Positions 20,853 through 33,890 of a stretch of DNA of 64,000 nt are shown here, piece after piece; the stretch's first letter is position 1, and every line of letters begins with the position of its first letter. Under the pieces are notes generated by a model. The model was not told the DNA's origin and ran no database searches. It saw only the letters and a program-made list of their open reading frames with translations. Made by a program: the position numbers and the translations under genes. This DNA is from Schistocerca nitens (lineage: Eukaryota; Arthropoda; Insecta; Orthoptera; Acrididae): the NCBI RefSeq assembly GCF_023898315.1, contig NC_064616.1, positions 708,627,389-708,691,388 of the forward strand. The letters run 5' to 3'.

Positions 20853-21049
20853 AATGGTTCAAATGGCTCTAAGCACTATGGGACTTAACATCTGCGGTCA
20901 TCAGTCCCCTAGACTTAGAACTACTTAAACCTAACTAACCTAAGGACATGACACACATCCATGCCCGAGGCAGGATTCGAACCTGCGACAGTAGCAGCAG
21001 CGCGGTTCCGGACTGAAGCGAATAGAACCGCTCGGCCACAACGGCCGGC
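20853..21049 (-). repeat. SINE-A, 11-bp TSD
   Basis: TSD CACCCGATACA at 20842-20852 and 21050-21060. It lies only about 55 bases from the previous SINE. Between them AACCAAATGAAATAC is directly repeated. Confidence 0.92.
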
Positions 21050-21060
21050 CACCCGATACA

Positions 21061-21570
21061 GCGGGACCATGAAATGATTTATCCCACTGGGAAACGAGAC
21101 GATCAATTCCTGCTTCGTAGAACGAGGGAAGCTGCTGACGGATCGACAGTCGCACTCACTCTTGCATTCCTCGTCCGATTGAAACCGACTTCAGCGCATG
21201 TCATTCTTCAGGTCGTCAACGATCTGAAAAACACACGGTGAACGATCCAGGCTCTACGGAGGATCTGTGTTTCCCAACCAAATATCTGAATCGTAGTTTT
21301 CATCCGATTGGCAGTGTGAGGGCGGGCGTTGTCGTGCAGTAAGATGATTCCGGCCGAAAGCATTCCTCGGTGTTTTCACTTTATGGCGCTTCTCAATTTC
21401 TGCAAGGTATCTTCATAGAGCTGTGGGTTGATTGTGGTTCCACAGTCGAGGAACTCGACGAGGAGAGGGCCCCTGCAGTCGAGGTTGCACTATAGCGACT
21501 GCCCCATACTGCCATTCGTATGATGCCTACACTGCAACATTCTCCGTAGACCCTGGATCGTTCACCGTGA
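21061..21570 (-). pseudogene. mariner transposase fragment (minus half)
   Basis: The minus strand gives LHDNARPHTANRMKTT and IQIFGWETQILRRAW (second catalytic block and what follows). At 21065-21200 it has DDLKNDMR, SRFQSDEE and RSTKQELIVSFPSGI, the C-terminal region. The frame is broken. The C-terminus faces left, as expected for this strand. Confidence 0.65.
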
Positions 21571-21760
21571 GCTTTTCTCGTCGTTGGCGACCTGAAGAAA
21601 GACATGTGTGGATGTCGGTTTCAGTCGGAGGAGGATGTGCAAAAGGGGGAGGCCCTGTGGGTCCGTCAGCGGCCAAACTGCATTGTACGAAACAGGAATT
21701 GATCGTCTCGTCTCCGAGTGAGACAAACTTCTTAACACGTGTGGTGATTACTTTTGAATG
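21571..21760 (+). pseudogene. mariner transposase C-terminal fragment (plus half)
   Basis: Plus-strand VGDLKKDMCGCRFQSEEDVQK is the same C-terminal block as the preceding minus-strand fragment, now in opposite orientation. The two halves therefore form an inverted pair from the same mariner family. Confidence 0.65.
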
Positions 21761-21958
21761 GAACCATTCAATAGTCCCGTTGTGGTGTGTGTTCGGTTTT
21801 TGTTTGACTGCCCCATATAGTAGATTCAGATATACAGCACACCTTTTGACAGATAAGTTCTACAATATTGTCATTTGAAGCGCTTTCTAGTTTTCTTGAA
21901 AGCTATCACACACAGAAATGCCATGTAACGTCAGCAGTGCGAGAAACCGAAATTTTCA

Positions 21959-22025
21959 CATCGTTGGCGACCTGAAGAAAGACATGTGTGGATGTCGGTT
22001 TCAGTCGGAGGAGGATGTGCAAAAG
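21959..22025 (+). repeat. 66-bp exact repeat of 21580-21645
   Basis: TCGTTGGCGACCTGAAGAAA through GAGGATGTGCAAAAG occurs twice, 379 bases apart, without a mismatch that I can see. The duplicated part is the mariner C-terminal block. Confidence 0.9.
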
Positions 22026-22029
22026 ATAT

Positions 22030-25000
22030 TATAGCGACAACACATGTGTTTGAATCCTGCACTCAGCGGATCAACTCATTTAATGAATCCCGGAAGTAGC
22101 GGAGCAGCAGAAACTGCAGGACATGTAGTAGGAATAGATGAACAGTGGATCGGGAAGTGAGAATATGTGCTCTTCGGGCACAGTTAGAGAAGGCTAGATA
22201 GGACCTGGAGGGGCTGAGGAGGGAGAGTGTATGGAAGTGGAAACTGACAGCTAGTAGGAAGGTCATTACATTCTGAATATTGATAAATAATAGGTGTCAT
22301 CAGCTGTCAGAGCCACGTGAGCCTCCAGTAGTTGTAGAAACAAGGAATATGTAGCAGACAACGAACGTTATTACAAGTCGACGTTAGACAGGAAAATTAC
22401 GAAGATGAGGATTCTGATGCTAGGCAACGATCAAGGCTGCGGTGTGGGGCCACCGTTGCAGGAGACTTAGGTAAGGCATACCAAACTACCGGCATTTTTA
22501 AACCAGGTGTTGGGCTCAAAAAGGTGATAAAGAACTTACGGGCTTCGTGTAAGGATTTTGCTAAAGTGCATCAAGTAGTTATAGTGGGATGGACTGGGTA
22601 TAGTCCTGTCAGGGACTGGGATTATGATGTAGATGGTGTCTTGGACAGGAATGTTACTCAAATTTGAAACACCAATGTTCCCTTTGTTCAGCTATTCCGA
22701 CGTTACCATCAGACTCATCTTGACAGTGCTGTGATGTGAGTTAATATATAAGTGACCGTACAATAGCTGGATCTGAGTTCACTCAAAGCCAAATTTCGGC
22801 TATAACATGTAGAAGGGATAGACGTTTAATTTTAGATTGGAATCAGATACGACGTATCTCTGCTTGCGGAATATTTTGTTGACTCTGGAAGATAGTGCAG
22901 TAAATGAGGAATGCAGATCAGAAGGCGCAGTAAGTGTATTTCATCATAATGTTAGGGGAGTTAGAGGTAAAGAAGATAAATTACAAATATACTAGTATCT
23001 TGACATTGAAATTATTTTTATCTCGGAGAATCATTCACGTAGAGAAGATATACACTACTGACGATTGAAATTGCTACACCAAGAAGAAATGCAGATGATC
23101 AAACAGGTATTCATTGGACAAATATATTATACTACAACTGACATGTGATTACATTTTCACGCAATTTGGGTGCATAGATCCTGAGAAACCAGTACCCAGA
23201 ACAACCACCTCTGGCCGTAATAACGGCCTTGATACGCCTGGGCATTGAGTCAAACAGATCTTGGATGGCGTGTACAGGTACAGCTGCCCATGCAGCTTCA
23301 ACACGATACCACAGTTCATCAAGAGTAGTGACTGGCGTATTGTGTCGAGCCAGTTGCTCGGCCACCATTGACCAGACGTTTTCAGTTGGTGAGAGATCTG
23401 GAGAATGTGCTGGCTAGGGCAGCAGTCGAACATTTTCTGTATCCAGAAGGCCCGTACAGGACCTGCAACATGCGGTCGTCCATTATCCTCCTGAAATGTA
23501 GGGTTTCGCAGGGATCGAATGAAGGGTAGAGCCACAGGTCGTAACACATCTGAAATGTAACGTCCACTGTTCAAAGTGCCGTCAATGCGAACAAGAGGTG
23601 ACCGAGACGTGTAACCAATGGCATCCCATATCATCACGCCGGATGATACGCCAGTATGGCGATGAGGAATACACGCCTCCAATGTGCGATGTCGCCAAAC
23701 ACGGATGCGACCATCATGATGCTGTAAACAGAACCTGGACTCATCCGAAAAAATGACTATTTGCAATTCGTGCACCCAAGTTCGTCGTTGAGTACACCAT
23801 CGCAGGCGCTCCTGTCTGTGATGCAGCGTCGAGGGTAACCGCAGCCGTGGTCTCCGAGCTGATAGTCCATGCTGCTGCAAACGTCGTCGAACTGTTCGTG
23901 CAGATGGTTGTTGTCTTGCAAACGTCCCCATCTATTGACTCAGGGATCGAGACGTGGCTGCACGATCCGTTACAGCCATGCGGATAAGATGCCTGTCATC
24001 TCGACTGCTAGTGATACGAGGCCGTTGGGATTCAGCACGGCGTTCCGTATTACCCTCCTGAACCCACCGATTTCATATTCTGCTAACAGTCATTGGATCT
24101 CGACCAACGCGAGCAGCAATGTCGCGATACGATAAACCGCAATCGCGATAGGCTACAATCCGACCTTTATCAAAGTCGGAAACGTGATGGTACGCATTTC
24201 TCCTCCTTACACGAGGCACTACAACAACGTTTCACCAGGCAACGCCAGTCAACTGCTGTTTGTGTATGAGAAATCGGTTGGAAACTTTCCTCATGTCAGC
24301 ACATTGTAGGTGTCACCACCGGCGCCAACCTTGTGTGAATGCTCTGAAAAGCTAATCATTTGCATATCACAGCATCTTCTTCCTGTCGGTTAAATTTCGC
24401 GTCTGTAGCACGTCATCTTCGTGGTGTAGCAATTTTAATGGCCAGTAGTGTACTGACGCTTCATTTGGAGAGGTACATCTTATCTGATTTCTATCTTAGG
24501 AGTTCGTAGTAGAACCGAGAATTAGCCACTAATAACAAAAGTAATATATAATTCAAGAGATTTGAGATACCAGAAAAATCTTCAAACCAAATATTTGAAC
24601 GTTTAGCAGGAGAGTTTGAACTTACAGGGGAAAGCCTTTTCATTATGGGCCTCTATAGGTCCCTAAGTTCTGACTATAGTGTTTTACTGTCCAGTCTTGA
24701 CATGTGCCAGTCTGTCTCAGTTCTTAAAAAAGACATGAAATTTATTTTGTGCAAAAATTTCAAGATAAACTGTCTGACTGATTCTCCAGAGAAAATAATG
24801 TTAATGGATTTAGTTTCATCTTATAACGTGGTGCATACAGTATAATATCCAACTATAGTTCAGGAAAGTAGCAGCACGATCATAGACAACATCTCCATGG
24901 GTTGTCCTCTAGCTGATAGGCACTCTGTGAGGATAATTAGTGACGACTGTCAGACCATGATGCACAGATGGTAGTACTGGATGGAATCAAGGCAGATTCA

Positions 25001-26880
25001 TAACTCAAAGCAGTAAACAAAAGATTTAAAGACATGAGGGCACGTGCAATACAGACATTTAAACCCAATATCGAAAGGTTTACTTGGCAAGAAGCCTACA
25101 ATACACACGACTTCAGTGAAAAAAATAATACATTCCTCCAACCCTACTCTCTTTGACAGCTCTTTTCCATTAAAAAATTGCGGGTACATATGCAGTATCA
25201 ATACGCAAACGATTTGGATAACTAACGGCATTACGACATCATGTAGGAGGAAACGGGCACTGTGCGATGATATGAAGGACAGTCAGATCCGGCTGGCAGA
25301 ATTTGCCAAAGACAATGTTGTTAAGTTTTGATAAATGTCATCAAACGGGTTGAAACGACGTAGCGCACCAACAGAAAAGACAGTACTCAACATAAAAGTA
25401 AAAGTATAAGGTCAAATGTGAAGAAGATATCAGTGTAGAATGTAGATGCTCAATACGTTACACCACTCTTGTCTGAGAATACGAAACTGTTAGCGAGCCA
25501 CCAGCGCTGTACGTAATATTTAATAATCATTTTCTGTCAAGAAGTTGAATCAAAATTTTATTTTTACAGGTAAACACATAGAACTCTTAAAAACTGGTGT
25601 TCAGAGACAACTACATCACATGCGGGTACGGGAAATGTGAAAAGATGAAACTGAATTAGTTCTTACATTACTAAAAACTCCCACGGCTGTGATAAAATTT
25701 CAAGTACGATTATGAAGACGAATGCATCACACATTCGATCTGTATTTAGTCACCTGCGCAATCTGTCATTTAGCTGTAATCTGTTTCCTGACAGACTGAA
25801 ATACTCGTTAGTGAAACCGCTTTATAAAAAGGATGAAAGAGATAACGTTAACGATTATGGGCCTGTTTCTTTGCTATCCTGTTTTCAAAATCTTTTGAGA
25901 AAATAATGTCCAAGAGAGTAGTGGTACACCTCAGTACACATAGTTTACTGTCAGACCCTCATTTTGGCTTTAGAAAAGGAGTACTCTCAGAAAATGTAAT
26001 TTATTCTTTAGTATTTGAGGCGCTAGTAGGGCTAGACAATAGGTTCGGGACAGCAGGTGTATTCGTTGATTTAATAAAAGCATTTCGCTGTGTGTACCAT
26101 ATAACACTTTTACATAAGTTGGAACATTATGGGATTACGGTAAAAGTTCTACAACGTCCACAAACAGGGAAGCGGTCTGAATATGACAGGGACCATGTAA
26201 AGTAGGGGGGTGCCACATAGTTCTGTTCTGGGTCAATTGCTTTTCTCGATACAACGGTCTGTCACTACACATTACAGGTGACACAAAAATTATTCTCTTT
26301 GCGGATGACACAGGTGTTATTGTAGATGAAGAGAAAGGTAATATAAATGATGTAGCTAATAGGGTAGTCAGTAACACCTTTCAGAGAACAGAGTAAGACT
26401 TAACTGTAACACAGTGCAATGCATATAATTTCTGGCAGGGGACACTCGTAAAAGCAAAAAAAAATATTGTACGAAGGTGATCAAACAATCAATGAAGTTG
26501 GCCGTTATAAATTCATAGAACGGAGTATAGGCTTTCTTGAAACTATGACGTTCAAGATCTGGTGCAGAAAATGAATGCTGCTAACTTCGCTATGTGACTT
26601 ATCTCCACTGCCTGTGACACTGAAAAACGAAGCTAACCTACTTTGCTTGCTTTCACTCTATTATCTCGAATAGTATTATATTTTTGGGCAACTCTGTACA
26701 CTGACCAAGAATATTCGTAGCCCAGAAACGATCGGTAAGACTGATCTGCGGTGTCAGCTCACGAATTTCATGAAGGCCGTTGTGTAAACTTTTCACAAGC
26801 ACCAATGTGATGAAAGGGATATGTCTTTTTGCCCATTTCACAATTTAAAATTTCATGCATTACTAATGTTGTAAGTTTTT
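22030..26880 (+). mobile_element. Decayed LINE with esterase-like, EN and RT remnants, split by Tc1 B
   Basis: In order on the plus strand: LRAQLEKAR and DLEGLRRESVWKWK (coiled-coil-like, 22170-22255); MLGNDQGCGVGPPL, VKNLRASC-like and VVIVGWTGYS (22410-22600), resembling the SGNH/esterase segment of CR1-type LINEs; VFHHNVRGVRGKEDKLQIY (endonuclease start, 22937-22995). After Tc1 B come GESLFIMGLYRS, CKNFKIN (degenerate GDFN) and SSSTIIDNI (24600-24890). RT follows from 25700: KPLYKKDERDNVNDYGPVSL, HFGFRKG, FVDLIKAFRCVYH and FADDTGVIVDE near 26300. All frames are broken. Clade CR1 or Jockey is plausible, not settled. Confidence 0.7.
23053..24450 (-). mobile_element. Tc1-like element B (A family), frameshifted
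   Basis: 1,398 bp with TIRs CACTACTGACGATTGAAATT and the consensus right end; TA duplications at 23051-23052 and 24451-24452. The minus frame of 260 codons (23149-23931) holds VIFSDESRF, then changes reading frame after FQEDNGRPH, where the family has QQDNARPH. The third block SPTENVW keeps the Glu lost in copy A. The N-terminal part lies in another frame and starts with GTG. It interrupts the LINE endonuclease. Confidence 0.93.
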
Positions 26881-28131
26881 ATGGCCTCTGATCTCTAGCT
26901 GAGGTTGTTCAGATACTTTGGAAAAGTATACAATGGAGCAATCCTCTTTTATTTCATTCGAGATTAGCAACTCCTTTCCATGTCCCTTACCATGCCCGGA
27001 ATGTCTGTCTGTTTGATAAAGATGATTGGATGAATGTTTTTCAAATTATCAGGATAGATCAGAGAAGTTTTCTTGGTCCTCGACGCAGCAATACCAACCT
27101 AAATATTTCCATTCCATGGATGTCCTCCAACACAGCAGGCTGCAAATCCGGAGTTTTCCAGATTTTTTTGTGTCCTCTCTATGGCTAGCCAAATGGCGCC
27201 ATCGCAGTCCTTCAAAGAAAATCAGACTCCGTCTACAACGGACGCCTGGAGACTGATTTTTTGAGTCATTCTTGCAGGTGGTGTACTGGTGTGACTATTT
27301 CTATACTTCTGAAATATGAGCTAGTCTAAGCCAGGTTGCTTTGTGCAGGCTAAGATGTCGATAGATGTGAGTAAATCACGTTGACCTAGTGGTTATTAAT
27401 GCTTTTAGTGATACTCGAACTTTCAGTCTAATTAAATGCGCCTATTATGTACGATCTTGCAGATGTGCTTTGTACTTAGTCCATTACCAACCTCCCGGCT
27501 TTAATATGTTAGTTGTTGCTAAGTTTAATATTTCATGCTTCGGTATGATTGTTCAGTACCAGTATCTTCGCGGAGTTTTAATTTGTCATAGCATGCAACG
27601 AAAATGAATTTGTTCCTACGTAGTGGAACCCTTTTGTGAGCATCATGGGTGATGATATACCGTACTATCCCCTTGTAGTCAAAATAATAAGCGGAAGCTT
27701 ATTATTCTTTCATCTAATCGCCTTCAGGAATCCTCCCTCCTTCTGGTTTTTTGTTTCCAAATTATACGTCCAGCAGTTTGAACCGATTCTTTGTGTGGCA
27801 CTGTCCACCACGTGCTCTAGAATCTGGGTTTTACGGTTAAAGCTCCTTTCTATTACGGAGCATTCAATTCTCTAAGTGTAACGAATCCCTAAATGCATAT
27901 TTACGCTTCCCAGTGAACCGACATTACTGGAATAAATATGTTTCACTTTGCAGAGTGGCTCTGTCATTACTCTGTGTATTCGTAGGCTTCCTCTTTAATT
28001 GCAGGGAACTAACTAGACTGAATATAACGACCCCCTACACGAATAACTGAGAACAACGCGACCCTGTATGCGTGATAATCGTTCTTTGGTTCAGATTGTA
28101 ATGAAATAATCGGTTTTGCCTTGTGGAATGA
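26881..28131. other. 1.25 kb without a recognised feature
   Basis: Short frames only. A 76-codon plus frame at 27026 is unmatched. Confidence 0.4.
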
Positions 28132-29640
28132 ACTTGATATTCTACATCTACATCTACATCCATACTCCGCAAGCCACTTGTGTGGCGGAGGGTACCTTGA
28201 GTACCTCTATCGGTTCTCCCTTCTATTCCAGTCTCATATTGTCCGTGGAAAGAAAGATTGTCTGTATGCCTCTGTGTGAGCTCTAATCTCTCTGACCTTA
28301 TCCTCATGGTCTCTTCGCGAGATATACGTAGGAGTAAGCAATATACTGCTTGACTACTCGCTGAAGGTATGTTCTCGAAACTTCAACAAAAGTCCGTACC
28401 GAGCTACTGAGCGTCTCTCTTGCAGAGTCTTCCACTGGAGTTTATCTATCATCTCCGTAACGCTTTCGCGGTTACTAAATGATCCTGTAACAAAGCGCGC
28501 TTCTCTCCGTTGGATCTTCTCTATCTCTTCTGTCAACCCTATCTGGTACGGTTCCCACACCGGTGAGCAGTATTCAAGCAGTGGGCGAACAAGTGGATTG
28601 TAACCTACTTCCTTTGTTTTCGGACTGCATTTCCTTAGGATTCTTCCAATGTATCTCAGTCTGGCATCTGCTTTACCGACGATTAATTTTATATGGTCAT
28701 TCCATTGTAAATCACTCCTAATGCCTACTCCCAGATAATTTATGGAATTAACTGCTTCCACCTGCTGACCTGCTGTATTGTAGCTAGATGATGAAGGAGC
28801 TTTCTTTGTGTGTATTCGCAGCACATTAAACTTGTCTACATTGAGATTCAGTTGCCATTTCCTGCACCATGCGTCAATTCGTTGCAGATCCTCCTGCATT
28901 TCAGTACAATTTTCCATTGTTACAACCTCTCGATGTACTACAGCATCATCCGCAAAAAGCCTCAGTGAACTTCCGATGTTATCCACAAGATCATTTATAT
29001 ATATTGTGTATAGTAACGGTCCTACGACACTCCCCTACGGCACCCCTGAAATCACTTTTACTTCGGAAGACTTCTCTCCATTGAGAATGACATGCTGCGT
29101 TCTGTTATCTAGGAACTCCTCAATCCAATCACACAATTGGTCTGATAGTCCATATGCTCTTACTCTGTTCATTAAACGACTGTGGAGAACTGTATCAAAC
29201 GCCTTGCGGAAGTCAAGAAACACGGCATCTATCTGGGAACCCGTGTCTATGTCCCTCTGAGTCTCGTGGACGAATAGCGCGAGCTAGGTTTCACACGATC
29301 GTCTTTTTCGAAACCCATGGTGATTCCTACAGAGTAGATTTCTAGTTTCCAGAAAAGTCATTATACTCGAGCATAATACGTGTTCCAAAATTCTACAACT
29401 GATCGACGTTAGAGATATAGATCTATAGTTCTGCACATCTGTTCGACGTCCCTTCTTGAAAACGGGGATGACCTGTGCCCTTTTCCAGTCTTTTGCAACG
29501 CTACGCTCTTCTAGAGACCTACGGTACGCCGCTGCAAGAAGGGGGGCAAGTTCCTTCGCGTACTCTATGTAAAATCGAACTGGTATCCCATCAGGTCCAG
29601 CGGCCTTTCCTCTTTTGAGCGATTTTAATTGTTTCCCTCC
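28132..29640 (-). mobile_element. 5'-truncated LINE (Jockey/CR1-like), RT domain
   Basis: Minus strand. Frames 29223-29035 and 28986-28354 together give FLDFRKAFDTVLHSRL (RT motif with the first catalytic Asp), GVP-stop-GSVVGPLLYTIYINDL, RLFADDAVVHREV (catalytic FADD), NYLGVGIRSDLQW and the C-terminal thumb KIQRREARFVTGSFSNRES. The only break between the two frames is a TAG at 29037-29035, probably CAG before. Upstream frames to 29640 are damaged and no endonuclease is present. The 3' end carries TCTACATCTACATCTACATC in reverse (28141-28160), a known-looking LINE tail. Confidence 0.88.
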
Positions 29641-30929
29641 TCTTTTTGTTTGATTGATTATTTATTCGGGACCAAACGACCCTATTCCCAGAATTGTTGC
29701 TGATAATTTAATTAATTAGACAAATACTTCCTTGTGTAAGGGACCTTAGTGAACTTTTGTTTTTTGTGGTGTAATGAACCGTTTCGATGTGGAGAGGGAA
29801 TTCTATATAAGAAATGTTCAACTGCTGGAACTGATCCTCCTTTTCCACGCTCACCACTCCTTTTAATATTGCTATATATGTTAAATGATTATAACAGCAC
29901 GTTCCCAAGAGACCTCTCTGATAATGACACCATCCGAGTAATTTATTGGCTCGTAGTATGAGAAATGAATCTGTGGTCGTAAATAATATCGAGCTTTCTA
30001 ATACATTGTTTGACTTAATGTCTTTATTACCAAATTAATTACGGCTTAATCGTTCATTTAATGTTGGATCGGTACGATCCTTGCACATGCAGTGAGTGAC
30101 AATATTTTTTTATAAAATAATAACGGAAATAAAACATTTGAACACGATTGCCTGATTAACCTCTGTAATCAAAGAAAATTTATTCAATGTGTTGAAACGG
30201 GTAGCTCCCTCGGCAACGTAGTTGAATGTTACGAAGAGTAGAAGCCATTCCTTGCGACAGCTACACTGTGGTTAGCCAAGTACTAGCATTTGGAAACTTT
30301 TTCTCCTTTATAGTCATTAATTATTTCAGTTTCGAAAAGTAACCGGCCTCTTTTAAGGCAAAAATATGCATAGAGTTAACGTGCATTTCTTTAACATTCG
30401 CAGACTTCCATTAGAAAATGAAATTCCAAGGTAGAAACATAAATAAGATAAAGTGTTTTCTAGATGAATACTCATATTTATTATTTAAAAACCTCTTTTT
30501 AATTTAACGCCAACTGCAGATGTGAGGCTGTTATATTTACAGTCTCTCAAAATTGATAATGGTTTTACAATAAATAATTCTTAAAATTGGCTTGTTCCTA
30601 GGGCTTTCTCAAGTAATAAAATGCCCGTTTTTAGTACTTAGTAACATTACACTAGGCAAGTTATATCAAGAAACTTCCCAATTGCTTAGTTGACTATTTT
30701 GAGATGAAATGTACACTTATGAGTTAAAAAAAATTCTTCATTTTTCAAAGATGTACCGAAATGCGATCGTAAAAGCCAGTAAAAATAGTTTTTTTCGAAG
30801 GAATTTTATGGAATGTCCCTCTGAAAAAACAATAAGAATAAAAAATTAAATAAAAACCCCAAAATAAATTACATAGTTATTCCTACTTGTATAAGGCCCA
30901 CGAATCCTCATTGTCGTATGCTGGGAATT
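29641..30929. other. 1.3 kb AT-rich, no recognised feature
   Basis: No coding or repeat signal I can name. Confidence 0.4.
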
Positions 30930-33470
30930 GCTAGCTGACTCCTTTGAAAAACTGTTCAAGTACGACGAAACCAAAGAAAAAATTGACGTTCCTACAACCT
31001 AAAATGAATCTTACGCTACATAATTCTAAAGGCTTTGAATACAGAAGAATACCAGAAGAAACCAAATGTGCACTTCTCCATCCCCTCCACAAAAACGGAT
31101 GTGGAACATGTTTCAGTAATTACAGGGAATCTGACTCCTCTTAGTAAAGCAAGCCGATAAAATACAGGGGAATGTCAAGGAGGTATCCGCAGAAGAAGAT
31201 CATAAGTGGAATAAATCTTCAATCTCAATTCAGTTATAAAGCACTACACGATAACGAGGCAAAACTACGTCATCACCTTGGTGAATTTCAAAAAGTTACG
31301 AGTCTGTCGACAGACCAGCCCTATCTTTTGCACTACGAGAATTTGAAGTAGATATTAAACTACTTAATTTGATTAAAAATTTTCACCAACAAGGTATCAA
31401 AAACTGAATTCCAAAGTGAAATTTCTGAAACACTTGAAATCAGTAAAGCATTCCGCCAAGGGGATAGACTCTTTCTTGTACTCTTTAACTGCATTTTAGA
31501 AAGAATCATTAGTGAATGGCGAAGTACATTACAAAAATCTGAAATAAATCGGAAATAAAAATAGGAATGAAACACAAAGTAATCAAAACCAACTGATAGG
31601 TCTTTGAAGATGACCTAGGAGTCTCATGAAATCTTATTGAACAAACTACAATTCTATGGCTTTACAGGAAGTGCTCTGGAATTGATAAAATCTTATCTAA
31701 GTAATAGAGTGCAGAAGGTGGTTTTTAATGGTGCAGAATCAGATTACTTACCTTTGGGCATGGGTGTCCCACAAGGTTCTGTACTTGGCCCAATTCTATT
31801 TATTATTTATATAAATGACTTACCATGTAACATAGTTGGGCCGTCAACTAGTACTTACTTATTTGCAGATGATCTTGCAGTCTGTATAACTGCAGAAACA
31901 GCACAGAAGGTGAAATATGAAGCAGACCAGTGCACTGTCAAAGTTGAAAATTGGTGTAAAGGTAATTCCCTTTGTGTCAACCGAAAAAAATACAAGACCT
32001 GTATGTATCGTGGAATAATAACACTGAAGTTGAGCAGAGCTCAAATGCTGCTAATTTCCTTGGAATCTCAATTGATTCAAAATTATCCTGGGATAGCCAT
32101 ATAGAAAAAGTTGGAAGCAGCATTAGCAAAGGAATATTTGATCTAAGGAAGCGGCGTCTTTGTCTAAACGTGCCAGTACTTAAAGTGGTTTATTTTGCTT
32201 TAATACACAGTCACATTGCCTATGGTACAATACTGTGGGGACATCAAAGCAAGGCGGCTAATGTCTTCAAACTACAAAAGAAGGCAATAAGACTGATATG
32301 TAGCTTGGCAGCCAGAGCTCACTGTAGGCCAAGCTTTAAAAAATTACAGATTATAACCCTGCCGTCAATATTTATACTACATTGTGTAATGCATATTAAG
32401 GAAAACTATCCGAGTTATCAACAGTATGACATGCGACATAATTATAACACAAGAAACAAGCAGGACCTAGTTTCTTTCCGATGTAACTATAAAAAAACAC
32501 AGAAGTGCTTCTTATACAAGTCCATAAAAATTTTTAATGCCATACCCCAACATATCAGGGATCTTCCAATTCAACAAGTCAAAAAAAAAGTAAAAGAATT
32601 TCTTGTTGAGCTCAGCATTTATGAAACTGATGAATTTTTAAGGGAGGCAAAGAATATGGTATGACTACACTTTGTGATCAGTTTTTATATGCTTCTATAT
32701 ATGAGTAAGTATGTAATTGGCTAAATTTACTATGCAATATTAATTTGTACCAGAAGTTTCTCTGTTTTGTTTTTGTGTGAAGGTACCATAGTTATTTGAG
32801 TAATATTTATAATGTGTAATATTTTTCTTGTTTTTGTAATTATTTGTGTAACATTTATACTATGTAATATTGACTTTTGTAATGCCTCAGATGATCTCTG
32901 AGGTCTCTACAACAATAAAAATCAATCAATCAATCAAATAGTACTCAAATAAATTTTCTCCTTAGAATATGAGAGAAAGCAGGCTTACAAATGTTGACAT
33001 ACAAAACCGAAGACATGACAAATATCATATGTTCTGTGGTCAACCACGTACGAAAATAGCAACTACAATTTAAGAAACTATAAAGAACTCAAACATTCCC
33101 AAATACTCGGTTAAAATCTGGAGAAGTTGGTTCAGTTTCTTTGGAGATGTGAAAAGAATGGAGAACAATAGATTAACTAAAAGAATAACAAAATGAACAA
33201 AAAAAGTGGATCAAAAATGCTCAAAAAGGCTTAAAAGCAATTAACATAATCGAAGATGACATTCAGAACTAAGAAATATCCGCAACTCAATCAAAAACTT
33301 TAAGGAATTTCAAGAAAAAGAGAGCAAATGTGGAAGGACGCAGAGCGAAATAATGAAGAAGTACTGCTAAGATAGGAAGAAGAACCTTATTCGAAAGAAC
33401 TGTTCGTCTGAGTAATTGCTTTAGTGGTCCATCGTTGGCTGGATGCGACGCAAGAAGACGAAGAAGAATT
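30930..33470 (+). mobile_element. Decayed RTE-like LINE, interrupted by a second LINE
   Basis: Plus strand. Left part: PEETKCALLHPLHKNGCGT, TEFQSEISETLEISKAFRQGD, LFNCILERIISEW and VFEDDLGVS (degenerate ADDL), ending near 31630. Right part resumes at about 32936 with REKAGLQMLTYKTEDMTNII, then WIKNAQKGLKAINIIEDDIQ and the RTE-like 3' end TGGCTGGATGCGACGCAAGA near 33434. The two halves join into one RT order if 31632-32935 is removed. It is related to the minus-strand LINE at 43335-47875. Confidence 0.72.
31632..32935 (+). mobile_element. 5'-truncated CR1/Jockey-like LINE with (AATC)n tail
   Basis: Frames 31637-32104 and 31972-32664 give YLSNRVQKVVFNGAES, GVPQGSVLGPILFIIYINDL, TYLFADDLAVCI (catalytic FADD), NFLGISIDSKLSWDSHI, GTILWGHQSKAANVFKLQKK and the C-terminus. 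The frames must be joined by a one-base shift at the A7 run 31984-31990, which probably gained one A. A 270-base 3' region ends in AATCAATCAATCAATC. It is nested in an RTE LINE. Only one shift breaks the remaining RT, so it is younger than its host. Confidence 0.88.
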
Positions 33471-33687
33471 TTTAACCAAAAAGTACTTGTTTGCTTTTAG
33501 TACAAAATCCTTCATCCTCATTGCCCAAGATTCCATTGAGTCTTTGAAGGATGGAGACGATGGAACTAGTGCTCTCCCACGTGGCAAAAATTGTAATTCC
33601 GAAGGGTCTCTAGAGTACTTCCTTAACACCACTTCCAGTCTAGAATTATCAATTCTCAAACACGCTCAACTAGACATACATACAACC

Positions 33688-33890
33688 GAGCGAGGTGGAG
33701 CAGTGTATGACACTGGATTCGTTTTCTGGAGGACGGCTCTTCAAATCCCCACCCAGCTATCTAGATTTAGGTTTTCCGTGATTTCCGTAACATTGACTAC
33801 GTCAGATGCCGAGATGGTCCCTTGAAAAGGCCATGGTTGATTTCCTTCCCCAATTCGAAATTATGCTGTCTCTAACGACCACCTCGTCGT
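33688..33890 (+). repeat. tRNA-derived SINE (family D)
   Basis: Head CCGAGCGAGGTGGAGCAGTG, body ATTTAGGTTTTCCGTGATTT and CCTTCCCCAATTCG. It matches my recollection of a common insect SINE, and its body is related to 340-540 and 39520-39740. Confidence 0.7.
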
